A stretch of DNA of 64,000 nucleotides from Sphagnum compactum. Lineage: Eukaryota; Bryophyta; Sphagnopsida; Sphagnales. Positions 46,027 through 59,600 of the stretch are shown one piece after another; the first letter of the stretch is position 1; every line of letters begins with the position of its first letter. A program made the position numbers and the translations under genes. The notes under the pieces are model-generated. The model saw only the letters and a program-made list of their open reading frames with translations, was not told where the DNA came from and ran no database searches. The stretch lies in contig OZ234493.1 in assembly GCA_965153455.1 (NCBI GenBank), positions 12,948,213 to 13,012,212 on the forward strand, written 5' to 3'.

Positions 46027-49000
46027 ATGCGTGGGAGATCCGAGACGCCGATGGATGGAAGCTCCCGGAAGCGTGTAAAAATGGAACAGGACATTCAGGA
46101 TCCCGATGCTGATCTCCAAGCGCAAACAATGCCCGTGCTGGCGCGGTCCGACGACGGAGACCTTTCTGCTGCGTTGCGATTTTGCCATGCAGAGTTGCAG
46201 GAGGAAGGAGTCTCGTTTCCGAGTTCGTTTGGTCGTATGCTGTCTGCAGCTGCAGCGATGGTGAAATCGAAAGCCGCAAATGAGAAACAAAAAGCTCACT
46301 TATCAAAGTTGTGTTGTCCTGGTCTTTCCATTGCGATGGACAAAGTCTTGAACAGCGATGTCCTCGCCGCATGGAACGAAGACGTTCATGCATGTATTTT
46401 CGAATCACTGGTTGGTCTCCGGAAATTGGGGTCGGCAATCTTGTCGCAGCTGCCGAGTCCCTACCCTCCGCCGCTGGATGCAGTCTGTTTGCTAGAGATC
46501 ATGAAGGCATTGGCCGTCTTTGTCGACGATGAGAACAAATATCACGAGATGTTCAGCGCCGGAAGAGGTGGCACTGGTGCGGCATATAAACCATGGAAAG
46601 CTCCGTCTCAGACTGAAGAAGTTGCTCTGAAGAAATCATTTGAGAAAATCCACAGGAAGTTGTTGAAATCAATGTTACTCACACCGTCCTTTTGGTCCCA
46701 AGGAGTGACCCATTTTGTCAGGCATCTGGAACAGGGTGAGCCAGCACCAGCTGTGAGGTAGGTATTGTCTGAGACTCCTCCAATTTATATCTGGATAAGA
46801 GCAGTCTATGCACCTTGATGAAACATGTTTGAGCATTTTCTTCTGTACTATATGCAGTGGATTTCTTCAGCCATGATCATGACACTGAGCTGAGGAAAAA
46901 AAAAATTTGCCAAAAGAAATTTGTTTCAGAGCAACCCAAAAACACATGTGGTCAGATGAGCTAACTGTTTCCTTTCTGACTGTGCTTTCTTTCAGGGGAG
47001 CAAGGAGGTCTTTATTTCAATTGCTTGAACAAGACAAGAATATAATATCCAGCATCATTCAAATGATCAGTGATGCTGTCAGTATGGAGCATGTACAGGA
47101 GGCAATGATCTCTCCCCCTGAATGTTTTGTTGCATTCTTCAAGGGATTATTATTGCTCACTGGGTGTCGAGCTTTGTTGCCCACTGCATGCTAAATGTGT
47201 TTGATTGAGCCTAGAGAAATATTCACAATCTCGAAAGAAAGCTAATTTGGTAGTCCTCTAGAAAGTTTCTTTGTTTCTCTCAGGTGTTACCAAAGAATCA
47301 GGCTTATTGCAATTAGTCAGGCTTGCAAAGAGTACTAGGGTTCTGCCATTCGATTCTTTATTCACAGAATCCAGTTAGGTCACATCCTGGACTATTTTGA
47401 CACCTTTTTCATGATTCACATTGTGTTTTGTATGACTTTGCAGGTTGGTAGATTTTTCAGGATCTTGATCAAGGAGAGTAAGCTATTGGAGGAGCATGTT
47501 ACTGCTCTTTGGGATGCTGAAGAAGCAAGTACTGCATTTGAGATGGTAATGCAAGATGACCCAATGAAAGGATCAATTCTACACCATTGAATATGTAATG
47601 CAAGGTTGTGAGTGCATGTGCTTATATTGTTATGTGATTTTGGCTGCAGCTCAGAGTTGATATACTTTGTTGTCTTCTAGACACTGAATGGTCAATTCCA
47701 GATGATTCTGAATGCTCAATTCTTGAATTTGCGGAGTGGGTGGACAACCTTCAGGTGATTGAGCAAAACTCAAATTTTTTAAGTACATCTCCCTCTTGAG
47801 AGTGCAACAGTGTTGTCAGTGCCTGTTAACTTTGCTCTCATGAAACAGGGTATACCTGTTGGTGAAGAATTGAAGATACTGTCATTGATAAAGAAGCTGG
47901 CTATAATTGACAAAACGGGTGTGATGGGACAAAGCAGGTATGTGTATTCAGAGATTGTATGACATTTTGCTCAGTAGTTGAAAAGCTTATCTTCGAAATG
48001 GACTTGAATAATTTGATGAGATGCTTTAGATGTACACAAAGATGAATTTCTCAGGGGAGATTCCTCTGAAGGTATCTTAGGGGTTCACATGCTAGTACCT
48101 TAAGGTTTTTAGCCTGTATTTGCATTACATAGTCAACAGAGATGCAAAGAATTTTGGATTTGAGTTTCTCTCCATCCAATTGTCTTAATCCTCTTGTTTT
48201 GATTGATCTAGAATGAAAAGCAGCCATTCTCTTTTGCATCCAGCTTTTGTCGTACATCAGATTTTGAGCTTTTCTGCTCAGTTTGTGGCAGTTGTGTGAT
48301 TGGCAGGGTGTTTCAGCTTTGCTGGAAGCATTCTGTCTCATTGCCAATGACAACTATCATGGAAGGATTCAAAGAGATTTTTCAGCACTGCAAGTCTATG
48401 GATGATACATTGCACAAGGTCAGTTGCTTATGATCTCTGGCACCACATATATTTTACTCAGGCCTGTTCTCATCCACTTTTTCTGCATTCTGTATCAAAT
48501 TGCACATCATCATGCCATCTTGCTCATTGCAGGATGGAGAGCTTGAGTTTGACATTATGAAAAATGGCGAAGGAAGTGTGATGGAGATTCTTAAGAAGGC
48601 AGACACTGGAGGGTCTGTTAACAGTTACACTCTGAATATGTGTGAGACAGATGTATGTACTCCCTTAATTGTTGTAGGGTGTTTTCCATGCAATAAACTG
48701 GAGTTTCTGATTTTTTCTTCTCTACTATAGGTGTCAGTTAAAACATTTAGTACAGTATTAGAATTCTTGGTAAAAAAGAATTGTGGGTTTCACCTTTGCC
48801 TCTAGCAGCTCATGTTGACCCTGTTCCTTGCCAAGTTGAGCAAAACCACTCATGTGGCTCTGTGGCCCAGTACTTTAAGTGAAACCCCCGGGAAGTTCAG
48901 GGGCTTTCAGGGGCTTTCTATGCCACTTGTTGTTGGTAGGTTGGAAAGTGTTTCCTCTTTCCTTATAATTTTATTGTTCAAATTATGCTTGTTTCAGAAG

Positions 49001-50150
49001 GACAAACTGTGGGAGGAGGAAAAAAATGTCTTTTTTGAGAAATGCAACAAAAGGCTGAACAAATTCCTAGAGTACAGGCTTCCAGTGACCCGCAGTGATA
49101 TTGGTTGGGAGAGCCTGCATCGAGCAAAACTGGTTCAGGCTTTGCAGACTGGTGTACAAGCAGACCTCTCAGCTGCAAGGTGTCTTGAGCATACCTTCCT
49201 TTGTCAGTTTTCTTAAATCTTTGGACATTCAATTGATCATCGAACTGGATTTAGTGCTTATTGCCTGTTTACTTTATGAATCAGGACACTTCAGTGAGCC
49301 TGATGGGTCCCTGGCAATGTTGACGGGGCATTGTTGTCTTTTGTGCAGACTGGAAGTCATGGAGAAGCTTGAGTTGAAGACCTTGAACACTTTAAATTGT
49401 GAGAGCATTTCTCACTTGCAGGTTGATAACAAGCTTAATGAGCTGAGCAAGCAACAAAAGATACTATTTTCTGAGCTAAATGACAAACAACATAGAGAAA
49501 TGATGCAGGTATCACTTGTCATTTTGAGTTATTTGTTTGGGTTTTGCTTGAGTTTTGTTTGTACATACATATTTTCATATCTGCTGCCCATGTGAATACA
49601 TTGCATCCAGAGCTGAGAGAACCAGATCATTCTGCAAGCCTCTACATAATCCAGGTATCAATGGGCATGCCATTGAATATGCAGTTCTTTGAAGACTGCC
49701 AGATGAACAGGGAGAACATTGTGAAAGAGGTTTTGTATAAGAAAGCCAGGGTGCTGGCATGTGTGGAGGAGGGAAAGAAACCTGTAGATGAATCACTATC
49801 AAAGTATTTACACACAGCTGTTGGCCTTCTGAAGGAGGTATGTGACATATTCTAGTTTGGCCCTTTCCCACCCTTGGCAAGCAGTTGTCTTCAGAATCTC
49901 TTTTTAAGATTGTTCTGTTTATCCCCCCATTCTGATCATTTGCCTCTAGATGTTTGAGTTTTTGAAATCATGCTCATTAACAGTTGGTCTGAACATATTA
50001 CAGGACAAGGAAAAGCAGAAAATACTACTTCAAAAGTTGGAAGAGGCCAACGAGTGTATGTTATCCTTGTGCAGAATATTGGTGGAGGAGGAAGAGACGA
50101 TGTCCAATATGCAATTCACCCCTCTCTACAAAGCCAATAATGCTTCCTAA
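46027..50150 (+). CDS. Tandem copy 2 of the RING gene, RING domain lost
   Basis: Paralogue of the gene at 37543-41580. Exons: 46027-46757, 46996-47092, 47444-47545, 47650-47754, 47849-47937, 48307-48418, 48533-48652, 48998-49179, 49349-49508, 49685-49837, 50004-50150; 1998 bp, 665 aa plus stop. Every exon stays open and in phase, most with the same length as in copy 1. Compared with copy 1 the start region has a basic SSRKRVKME stretch that could be a nuclear signal. In the last exon an 86-bp deletion at 50052-50054 removes the first half of the RING and shifts the frame, so the C-terminus reads LSLCRILVEEEETMSNMQF and ends at TAA 50148-50150. Without the ring the protein cannot bind an E2 in the normal way. 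It could be a dominant-negative or scaffold form, or an early pseudogene. Confidence 0.8.
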
Positions 50151-50829
50151 TCAGTTGTTCATCTGAGACTAATCTGCAGTACTGACAGGTGGAAGTCTGC
50201 AGAATGTGAGTTGAAGTCTTAAGACACAGGCTCTTGTGAACCAGTCATATGGCACATCTGGAACAGGACCTGGGACACTCATGCACACATCCAAGTCAGC
50301 AGAACTAGGGGAGGATATGCATGTGTATACCATCGTACCTTGTCCTGATAACTTGCAATGATTTGTGGAAAGGATCTACATCACCAATAATGGGGGCTAC
50401 AGCATGTGCCGGATGAACTACTGGTTACCTGATTTACCTTCAGAGCATGACTGATGTTCCAGCATTTAGTGTGGCTCATCTTGAAATGCACCAAAGGAGG
50501 TAGGAGCTGCAGTTCCTTCTCCTGGTGCTTGGACTAAGTTTGGACTGATATGTGATAATTACTAGTCTGGATTTTCAATATGAGGATCAAGTCCTCTCAT
50601 GAGGATGAACATCTAATGGTGTCAGAAATGTATTTCTAAGATATCATATGTTTTGGGGTTGCAGCTTAACATGATGCTGCTGCGGCCATTGACAGATTTG
50701 ATTGCGTACGTGTCTCTATGATTCTTTTGTCATGTCTCTCATCTTTGTTTAGCTTCTAGTGTAGTATTATCCATCAATCTGGGGGAGCATGTGTATTGAT
50801 TTTGGCATGTGGAAAATGTTAGAAATTGG

Positions 50830-51190
50830 ACTGTTGGACTGTTGCTACCAACACTCTATATGTACTTGGACTAAAAGAAAAATTTGTTGAGCATTGGAAA
50901 GTTAGCAAGTCAAGGTTACATTGTTTGATGCTAAAACAATGTCTTGTGATTCACAAGCAAGATCATTAAGTGGCAATTGGAGGCACACAAGACTGTTCTA
51001 ATGGTCTTTTATCGCTTTGAAATGAGAACTTTGATTGAATCACTGCAAGTCAATGGGGTTGATCATTTGTTGGATGGGAAGTTGTGGTGGCACCATGGGT
51101 TGGGCCACTTGAACTGTCAAGGCTTGAAGGTTTTGTTTGAAAATCAAAATTGCCACAATGTTACCAACAAACTTGTCAACAATCGAAGAG
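50830..51190 (+). pseudogene. Ty1/copia gag-pre-integrase fragment
   Basis: An open frame at 50977-51210 contains KLWWHHGLGHLNCQGLKVL, matching the copia pre-integrase zinc-finger motif (W-H-x-R-x-G-H-LN) upstream of integrase. The upstream text (KVTLFDAKTMSCDSQ near 50910) fits the preceding segment with frame slips. No integrase follows and no LTR was found. It lies just past the end of the copy 2 duplication unit. Confidence 0.6.
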
Positions 51191-51210
51191 GTGTTTTGTT
51201 TTTTAATTAA

Positions 51211-54200
51211 CTACAATTCAATGTACATCAATTCTTTGATGCGGTTTATCCATATTTCATATCAACTTTCATCCAACCTTGACAAAATAACAAATATGTA
51301 TAATTTATTGTACTTATAGGTGAAAGCATATTACATTGTTCATAAAATGTTGTTACAAAGCAATTTTTACAAGATTTTGAGATTTATAACTGGCAATGTG
51401 ATTAAATAGAAGTGATTAAGCTGATAAAATACTCAACAAGACAATGTTATATAAATTGTAATCACATTGTATGATTTTTTTGATTAATTTTTGAATTATC
51501 ATAACATAATAGACTTTTTAAGAAATATTCAAAAACCTCTAACAATTCATAATAAATGAATATGGATTTCATGCACTTTATTATAAATTTTTTATTGAAT
51601 AAAAAGTCAATGATAATATGATGTGATGACATTGATATTAAGGAAGACTTTTTGAAAGGATTTTGATGATGAAATTTTTCTATGTACTTTGAATTATGGT
51701 TTTTTTTCTCATTAGGTCCTTTCTTTATTGAAAGTAATAAATTAGAAGTTCATAGTTCATATTCAAGTTGTCCAAGGTAAACTAGGGTTGGAATTTTTTT
51801 ATAATGAATTTCAAATCATAATTTGCAAAATGATTTGTGTGACTCAAGGTATCTTGCCATCACACTATCCTTGTAGTGTTAATTTAGGCAATTATGGATT
51901 TCCATATGTGCTTAAAACAATTACACCTTAATGTGTTTTCACCCATATAACCAAGTATGTTATTGAATTAACTATAACCATAAAGTTAGGGTTTGAATGG
52001 CCTTTTAATCCATTAGTTTTTTTGTGAACCTTAAAATCACAATGTTCCTTAATTTGCCATTGTATGACAAAGTGAAAAAAACAAGGGCATTCTGACATTG
52101 TGACATATATGCAATATCTCTTTTTTATTAATAGTTGAAGATTTAAGTTGTGGGATCATTGATTTTGTCCTCAACATTACTTTCTATAATGCAAATACAA
52201 GTTTTTATTTCGCCTTCTATAACCTTGTGTTGTTGTTGCTAGAGTTTATAATGCAACACTGGTACAAACTATTTTTTTATGGTTGCATTTATTTGTTAAA
52301 ATTGTAGTTCTTATTGGCAACACTAACCTTGGGGGCTTTTGAAGAATGGAAACCACCTTTGAAACATTCACCATAAAAGAAACAATCTAGCACCTCCAAG
52401 GATGATAGAACTATAACATACTCCATAAATTTGATCTTCTTGACAACATGAAATTAATTCTTCTGACTTAATCCTTTGAACTTCTTTATTAAAAATTAAC
52501 ACTAACATTGCCCATTCTAATTGTGTACACATATTCTTGCGAATAGTATAAATGAGATAGGCACAAGAGAATTGATCAAATGCAACTTTATTGTAATATC
52601 ATTAATTCTGACATGTTTTAGCAGATGCCAATAAACATTGAACCATGTCCCAATTCCACATGGGATAGTGAATGAACTTTTTTGTTTGCCCACAATACAT
52701 TATGTTTTGTAAGATATGATACATGTGTTTACATTCCACCCATGCCTCACACCCACCCAAAGAAGCTGCCAACATGACAACAAAATATATGCATGAACAA
52801 CTTAAGTAATTTTCAACTATCACATCAAAACGTTTGTTGCCAAATAGTATGTTGTAGATTCGTCCATACCTTGAAAGCTAGACATCTACAAAAGGTAAGA
52901 CATCGATCATAGGGATGAATAATTTATCAACCTCGCAGTTGTTGGTGTGTTGTTGTGTTAATCTAAATGTTAAAACTATTTTCACCTTTTTGCAACAACA
53001 AGATGTAGGCCAATTGCTTGTATTTGCAAGCCTAAATAAATTTGTGTGCAAATAGAAGGCGCTTGGCAATTACTTGTAATAGAAGGCTCACCTCTAAATA
53101 GACTCCAAAGATACATTGTTCCTACATTCAGAGTCAAATAAAAACCCAACCTTTTCTAGAGATGATACGTCTTTCTAAATAAGGTTGACATTATGTTAAA
53201 CCAACATATAGTCGAAACTTGCAGCTTAGCAATGACAAACTTTCGTGTAAACCCACCCACACAATGGTTGAAATCATCAAGATAGAACTAGTGCTTGTGG
53301 TGCTCGAAAGCCCCAAATCAAAATTGAACCCAAAAAGCATAATAACATGGAGCTTAGCAATAACACATTTGTCACAAGTTTGGTAACATCCCCCAACATA
53401 TGGGCCTTCCTCAATAGGAGTTCATTCCTATCAAGACCATGTTCAGATGGACCTCCTCATAAATAATGTTGGTACAAGGTGGACTATTTAAAAGCTCAAA
53501 CATAGTCGTCGCATGTTGTTATGTACAAGGAGGTGCCATGTTTCCTTGACTGTTACAACCATATGTTATGCATAGTCTCAATAAGATTGCAAGTCAACAT
53601 GTTTACCCATTTGATGTTATTAAACTTCTACAAATACCATGAAGACAAAATTAAACCAAAAGTAGAGGGACATAGAGGATAGAAAAAAATCACTCTATTT
53701 AATGTGGGAAAAAAATTCTTACATGAGCCATGAACCCCAGCGCCTTAACTATTTGTCACAAAAATGCCATAAGCTAAGCCAATTACCAAGTTCATGAACT
53801 CCATATTCACATGTAATGCTAGACGAAAGCCACCAATAATGAATAGTTGCATATTGAATGTCCACCTCTTCTAAAGACTCAACATTTTTATATTTGTAGC
53901 AAAGGGCTTTGAATTGATCCTAAAGCTTGGGTTTGATTAGTTGTTTGGTATGGTCATCAAATGATTGAATCCAATGGAACAAACATGTTTGCTTTCTGTC
54001 AGCCATCCTGACACTTGCATCCCCAAAACCATAAACTATTATAACATTCCAATTTGCTTGGGCATTATCCACCCTACATCCATGAAGGTTCTTTTCTAGA
54101 ATGTAACTTTGGAATTACATGTAATTATGCAACATGGACCAACCAACATGAAACTTTAAAATATTCAACCTTTGGATTACAATTTTTATACAATTCATCG

Positions 54201-55669
54201 AATATCTCATGAAATTTTGAAAATTCTTTTCATCCAATTGTAAAATTAATTTCCATTAAATTTGATAAGAAGTTAAAGGTACTATGGACCACGATTCATT
54301 TTTGGAGAACATCGAAATTTTTTCATTTTAGTTATTGATGTTTTCAACTTGCCATAAGGTGTAGAACCATTATGCAATGTGGCAATGTTGGATTTGATGC
54401 AACCCACCTTTCAAGGTCATGTAACTAAGTTTTCAATTCTTTATTTTATGATTTAAAATGTTGATAACAAATTCAAAACCAAGCAAGCAAATGACAATTG
54501 TCATATCAATTGGTTGCTGTAAACCAATTGAACTATACGAAGCTACAAAAGTCATAATCAAATTTCCCCTTTCATTGAATACATCATCCTACAATATAAT
54601 ATTAATCGAAATTTTCATAGTTTCAAAAAAATTCAAATTTTCATGGTTATAGAAATCCCAAATTTATAACCATAAAATTTGGAGGCTATTGATTTTAATG
54701 TAATGGTATGAAAGTTTTGTTTGTATTTACTATGATAATATATGGGCAATGGTTTCTCTTTTCTTAAACTTGATTTCTTAATGAAAAAAAATTGAACATG
54801 TTTTTACTTGTATGTTAGCAAAATATTAAGTGGGGACAAAAACCATCTATTACAATTGTACATTGGACTCACAATGGTGACCATTGAGGACCTTTTTCTT
54901 CTTCTTTTTAAAATACATAACAATCTAAACCTTCCTCATTATCAAATAAGAGAAAATACTCTTCACATATTTAAAGACTTGGAGATATTTAAATACAAAC
55001 ATACAATCATCATATTAAAACATAATATAACTAAAATTCACACAAATAAATGGAAATGTGACAAGTAATTGGGTTTGTCGTAATGATTACTTACCATAAC
55101 ATTCTAAAAGTGACTTCATCAACTCCTATCTATTGGTTTTTTTTTTTGTGCTACTTTCTCACTATTGAAGTTTATAACCCACAAAATATCAAACCCACCC
55201 ATGATTAACTCCTTAGAATTTTTTTGGAATATTTTCCCAAATAATTACAAAAATAATGGTGATACTTAAACAACCCATGCAAGGTAGCAATATGTATAAA
55301 CAAACATACACTAATCTATGTACAACCAACAAGCTTAAAAACTAATAACTAATTAGCAAATATTTGCATGGTTACCTTAATTGCATGTAACTCCTTAAGG
55401 TTAAACACCAAAATAAGATCTATCACATGTAATTTTTGAAAGTAAAATACTAATACCCTCCTTTATATTCATTAATCTCTTATGATCCTACTTGAACATC
55501 AATAAAAATATCGGTGAACACATGTGTGTTTTGATGGCAGCCTTGTGATCCTCTTTCATTGGATAGAAAGGTAGCCTTGCTTAATTCTCCTATCTATTTG
55601 ACATTTATTTAAATTTAGAGAAGATTTGAATTCCCATATTTTCTCTAAAACACAAAAACTTATTTTAGC
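51211..55669. other. Gene-poor AT-rich stretch
   Basis: No recognisable gene apart from the coding-like remnant at 52605-53069 described separately. Short open frames at 54458-54652 and 54808-55068 have low-complexity, lysine/isoleucine-rich translations expected of AT-rich DNA. Confidence 0.45.
52605..53069 (-). pseudogene. Unidentified coding-like remnant
   Basis: Minus-strand frames 53069-52878 and 52823-52602 have a composition unlike random AT-rich DNA, rich in C, W, M and H. The second reads LGGCEAWVECKHMYHILQNI and continues MYCGQT, then HYPMWNWDMVQCLLA. The stretch between them, FGNKRFDVIVENYL, joins them with one or two stops. I do not recognise the family. The text looks like part of a transposon or gene protein that has lost its flanks. 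Confidence 0.3.
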
Positions 55670-56690
55670 CTAGAGTAATTTTGTTAAAATGTCAGTTATT
55701 TGATCATTTCTGGCCACATAATTTAATTTAATTTCTTTTGAAATATTTTGTTTTCTACCGTAATGGTAACATACCTTAACATATTTGGTGCAAATGTGAT
55801 AAATCGGGTTCTTCACAATCTGCATAAAACTTTGGTTGTCAACATATAATGAAGTAGGTAGTTGAAACACATTAAGTTCTGTAAGGAACATTCTTATCCA
55901 TGTTGCCTCTTTAGCATCCTTAAATGTTGTTTGATATTTCACTATAGTTGAATGCAATAATTGGTTATTTTCTAAACACCAAGTTATGAGGCTTCTTCCA
56001 AGCTTGAATAGATAACCTGATGTAAATTTCAATCATCATTATCACCAACCCAATCTACATCAATAAACCTTTGAACTTCATTTTCATCCCCATGTTAGTA
56101 AAAGATACCATAATCCTAAATACCTTTAAGACACTTCAAAATATGATGGGCCTTTTCCAAATGTGTATTTTTGGGCATGTTCATATATTTGCCAAATATC
56201 CTCATTGAGTAAGTGAGATTAAGATGACAGTTAGTAAGGTAAACCAACTTGCTAATTTAGCGATACAAGATCGAATTAACATCTTCCTATATTCATCCTT
56301 TCCAAACTTGGCATTTTCTAAAAGGGGTGTGGGCACTAGGTTATGATTGGTCATCTAAAATTAGTCAAAAATGTTTGCAACATAAGCATGTTGACACATA
56401 AGTATGCATGTTGATAAATACAAAAATTCTACACCTACAAAAAGCTTTAAAAGTCCACGCTCAATCATTTCAAATTGAAAAAGTAATTCATTTCTCAACC
56501 AATGAATTTTCTTGATGTGGTTTTTTGTAATTAGAAGATCATCCGCATAAAGCACCGTGATGAACATTTTTCATCTTCAAGTAAATATTACAAGTTGTGA
56601 TCAACATCATTTTTGGTCAAGCCCTGGTTTTGCATGTATTAGTTCATTTTCTTGTACCAAGCTTTTGTAAATTGTATAAGGCTTTATATT
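55670..56690 (-). pseudogene. Ty1/copia reverse transcriptase-RNase H fragment
   Basis: On the minus strand, reading from about 56690 down: YKALYNLQK with a frame slip into AWYKK-like text (copia KALYGLKQAPRAWY), the RT catalytic YADDLLITKN (56549 region), a VYLTNCHLNLTYSM segment, then the open 120-codon RNase H end 56032-55670 with SGYLFKLGRSLITW, TFKDAKEATWIRMFL, LYVDNQSFMQIVKNP and a final DQITDILTKLL. Stops and shifts interrupt it and the SSTEAEY motif is changed, so it is dead. No LTRs were identified. Confidence 0.78.
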
Positions 56691-56699
56691 GTGCATTAA

Positions 56700-59600
56700 T
56701 TTTTTATTTTCAATTAGTTTTTGTCTATTTGTTTGAAATGCAAATATGTTCAAAATCTATTTTTTATAACGAAAGATTTGTGTAAAGTATGTGGTAAATA
56801 GGTTTTAACAAATATATTTTTTAGTTTTTTACTATAATCACACTTCAAGGATATAATGATATTTATATCCACAAAAGCAAAAGAAAAACTACATTTTAAA
56901 AGTAAACAAAGAATATCCCCATTTACAAATTTACCACCCAACAAGGGAGGGTATTTTTGGTTTATTTTGAAAATTCATTTCCTCCTAGTTTTTTGGAAGT
57001 AAATTCTTATAGTAATAATAGAGGTGCAAAAAAGTTTTCAATTATATTTCCACCCAGTTTTATGCTACTTGTTCACTTTTATATGCATAATATAATGTAA
57101 AGTTAACAACATTCACTTTTTGTGGCTACTTTACCATGCTTCTACCCACTTATAAAAGAACTCATTTCAGTAGATGAAATAACACCTTTGTACTTATGAC
57201 ATAAACATAATGAGGTGATGGAAATAGTAACCTATTGCAATAGCTCCAAGGTATGAAAATGACATAAAATGGATCTTTGAATGTCAAAAACATCTTTTAA
57301 AAGCTTAAAATAATTTTTTTTTCATTTAGTTGTTCAAAGGATGGTAGCAATGTTGGTCAATTTGTCCCGCACATGCCCAAGGCCTTCTTGACTTTAGATT
57401 TTTCCTATTATGCCCACATGAAAAAACCCTTGACTCTTGATTGCAATATTTTTAGGGGAATGACCAATGCCCTACTTGCCATATTTTTTAGAACATTTCC
57501 ACAATAAAACTTGGTTTCACTAGGCTTATTGCTCCTCAAGTAGAGATTAACTAAACTCACATACACCGTAGTTACCAATGCATGACTCTCAACTTTCAAC
57601 ACCTTGAATCCTATGAGTGATTTTTGATAATTAGAATTGCTTTTGCATTATGACCTAGTGCAAGTTGTTCATTTCCAGTGCTTGAATGTATTATTGCCAC
57701 CTCAACTTGCTTCCACTAGATTAATGCTAAGAGTTGGTAGTCAACAACTTCCTCTGGACTACTTAGTTTACTTCATTCTCAATGGATGGTAAAAACATGT
57801 TAACACAAATTTTCAACTTTTTAGAACTCCATTGCTTGCATGGATGATCACCACCACATAATAACCCTTTACTTGAATACCCCTTGTTGATTTCTTACAT
57901 TTTCCAAAGTTTGTTTTATGATCCTAAGAGAAGAAATATCTTGATATCCTTTCATGGCAAATGCCTTGGAGTGATCAACACAAAAACAATCCACAAAAAT
58001 TGAAAATAGACAATGTTGGGCTTGTTATAAGTAGTGCATTTTATTCCACACAACAACAACAATAACAAATAAACTATTCCTTGGCCTTTTAGACATATTC
58101 AATTTTGGCAAATTGACAACCATTCAACCATGAGGATATTACTTGGATAAGGTTTTTCTCAACCTTTCACAATTCTTCATCAAGGAAGCATCATCAATAA
58201 GAAGCCTAATTGTAGGAAAGTTTAGTTTGGAACATGCTTATGGCAATCTTTTTGCCATGACCTTAAGTGAAGTTTGCCAAACTCTTTTTTTGTGCCATTG
58301 GAGCTAACTCACATTCCATTCACAATTGTATTTCTTGTTCAATCTGAACTCCTTCAAACCTTGATTAAAGCTTTATGAATTACACATGAGATCCATCTCT
58401 ATTATTGTAATAACTAGACAAGCACATTGTGTGCAATTAATCTCTAGCAAACACGACTAATAGTTGCACAATTGTAAAAACTTGTATTGCATTGTGTTAA
58501 ACCTTAATTTTTTGCCTTGCCCTACCATTTTTGTGTATAATTATTGAGTGAACAATGTTTGGAATTATTTTAATGATGGCCATTAATGGACTTTATACAT
58601 GGTTCACCTAATCTAATTCTAACTTGGGCTTCGCATTATCACACAATACCAATGATGATGGATTGATGAAAAAGATGAATTGATTTTGTAGAAATTAAAT
58701 TCCATTTAAATGATTTAATATTGATTGAATTTGAGTAACGTAACTTGAATAGAATGTAATTCAATTGAATTTGAATTAAATTTAAATTCCTAAATTGAAT
58801 TGAACACAATATGATTTTTCTGGGGATTCAACACGGTTAGAGTTTCCATTGAACTAAATCAAATTAAATAAAAATTGGTTGAATTCAAATTGGTTTCAAT
58901 TGAATTCTTTTCATAAGTTTGCTAAATTGAGTTTAACTAAATTATGAAAATTCAATTATGAGAATACACATGTTAATTTGCTTTTTCGTATCCATGTAGG
59001 TGAGTTAATAGTTATAAAATGTTTTAGTAATTGTCAAATGGACAACTTCTAGAATTGTCACGACCACGATCACTAATGGACCCTATACATGTTTACCTAA
59101 ACAGGTCCAATTAAATCGACAATATGTTTATATCCTCACTAAAATAATTAAATCTAGTCCAAATTTAGGGTTATGGTTTCACTCTTGCATAATCTCAAAA
59201 TATCTTATGAAGTAGATCAAAAAATCATGAACAAAAAACCCACATAGAAAAACAAAAGTCCTAATATCTAAACAACCAATATGTCAAACCTTAAAAATTC
59301 TAAATTCAAGTGTCAAAATGACCTTACAATCTAAAATTAATTGATCTTGATTTGGCACTTGCTTGGCGAAACTAACCAACCCCCTTCCTTTCAAACCCTA
59401 AACCCTAAACCACACAACATTTCTCAAAATATGGGAGCAAATGACAAATGCCTTGTTTTACATCATGTCAATAGATTCTCTACAAATGGGTTAAAATAGG
59501 TAGTCAAAAATATAGTTTTGGTGAAAAATTATAAATTAAAAATGAGCAATGTTTTCAATTGTCACAATTAAATTTTTAAAAAATAAAAAATTACCAGATT

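Noticed and set aside
49575-49880. Minus-strand frames of 101 and 68 codons
   Set aside because: They are antisense to the exon at 49685-49837 of RING gene copy 2.
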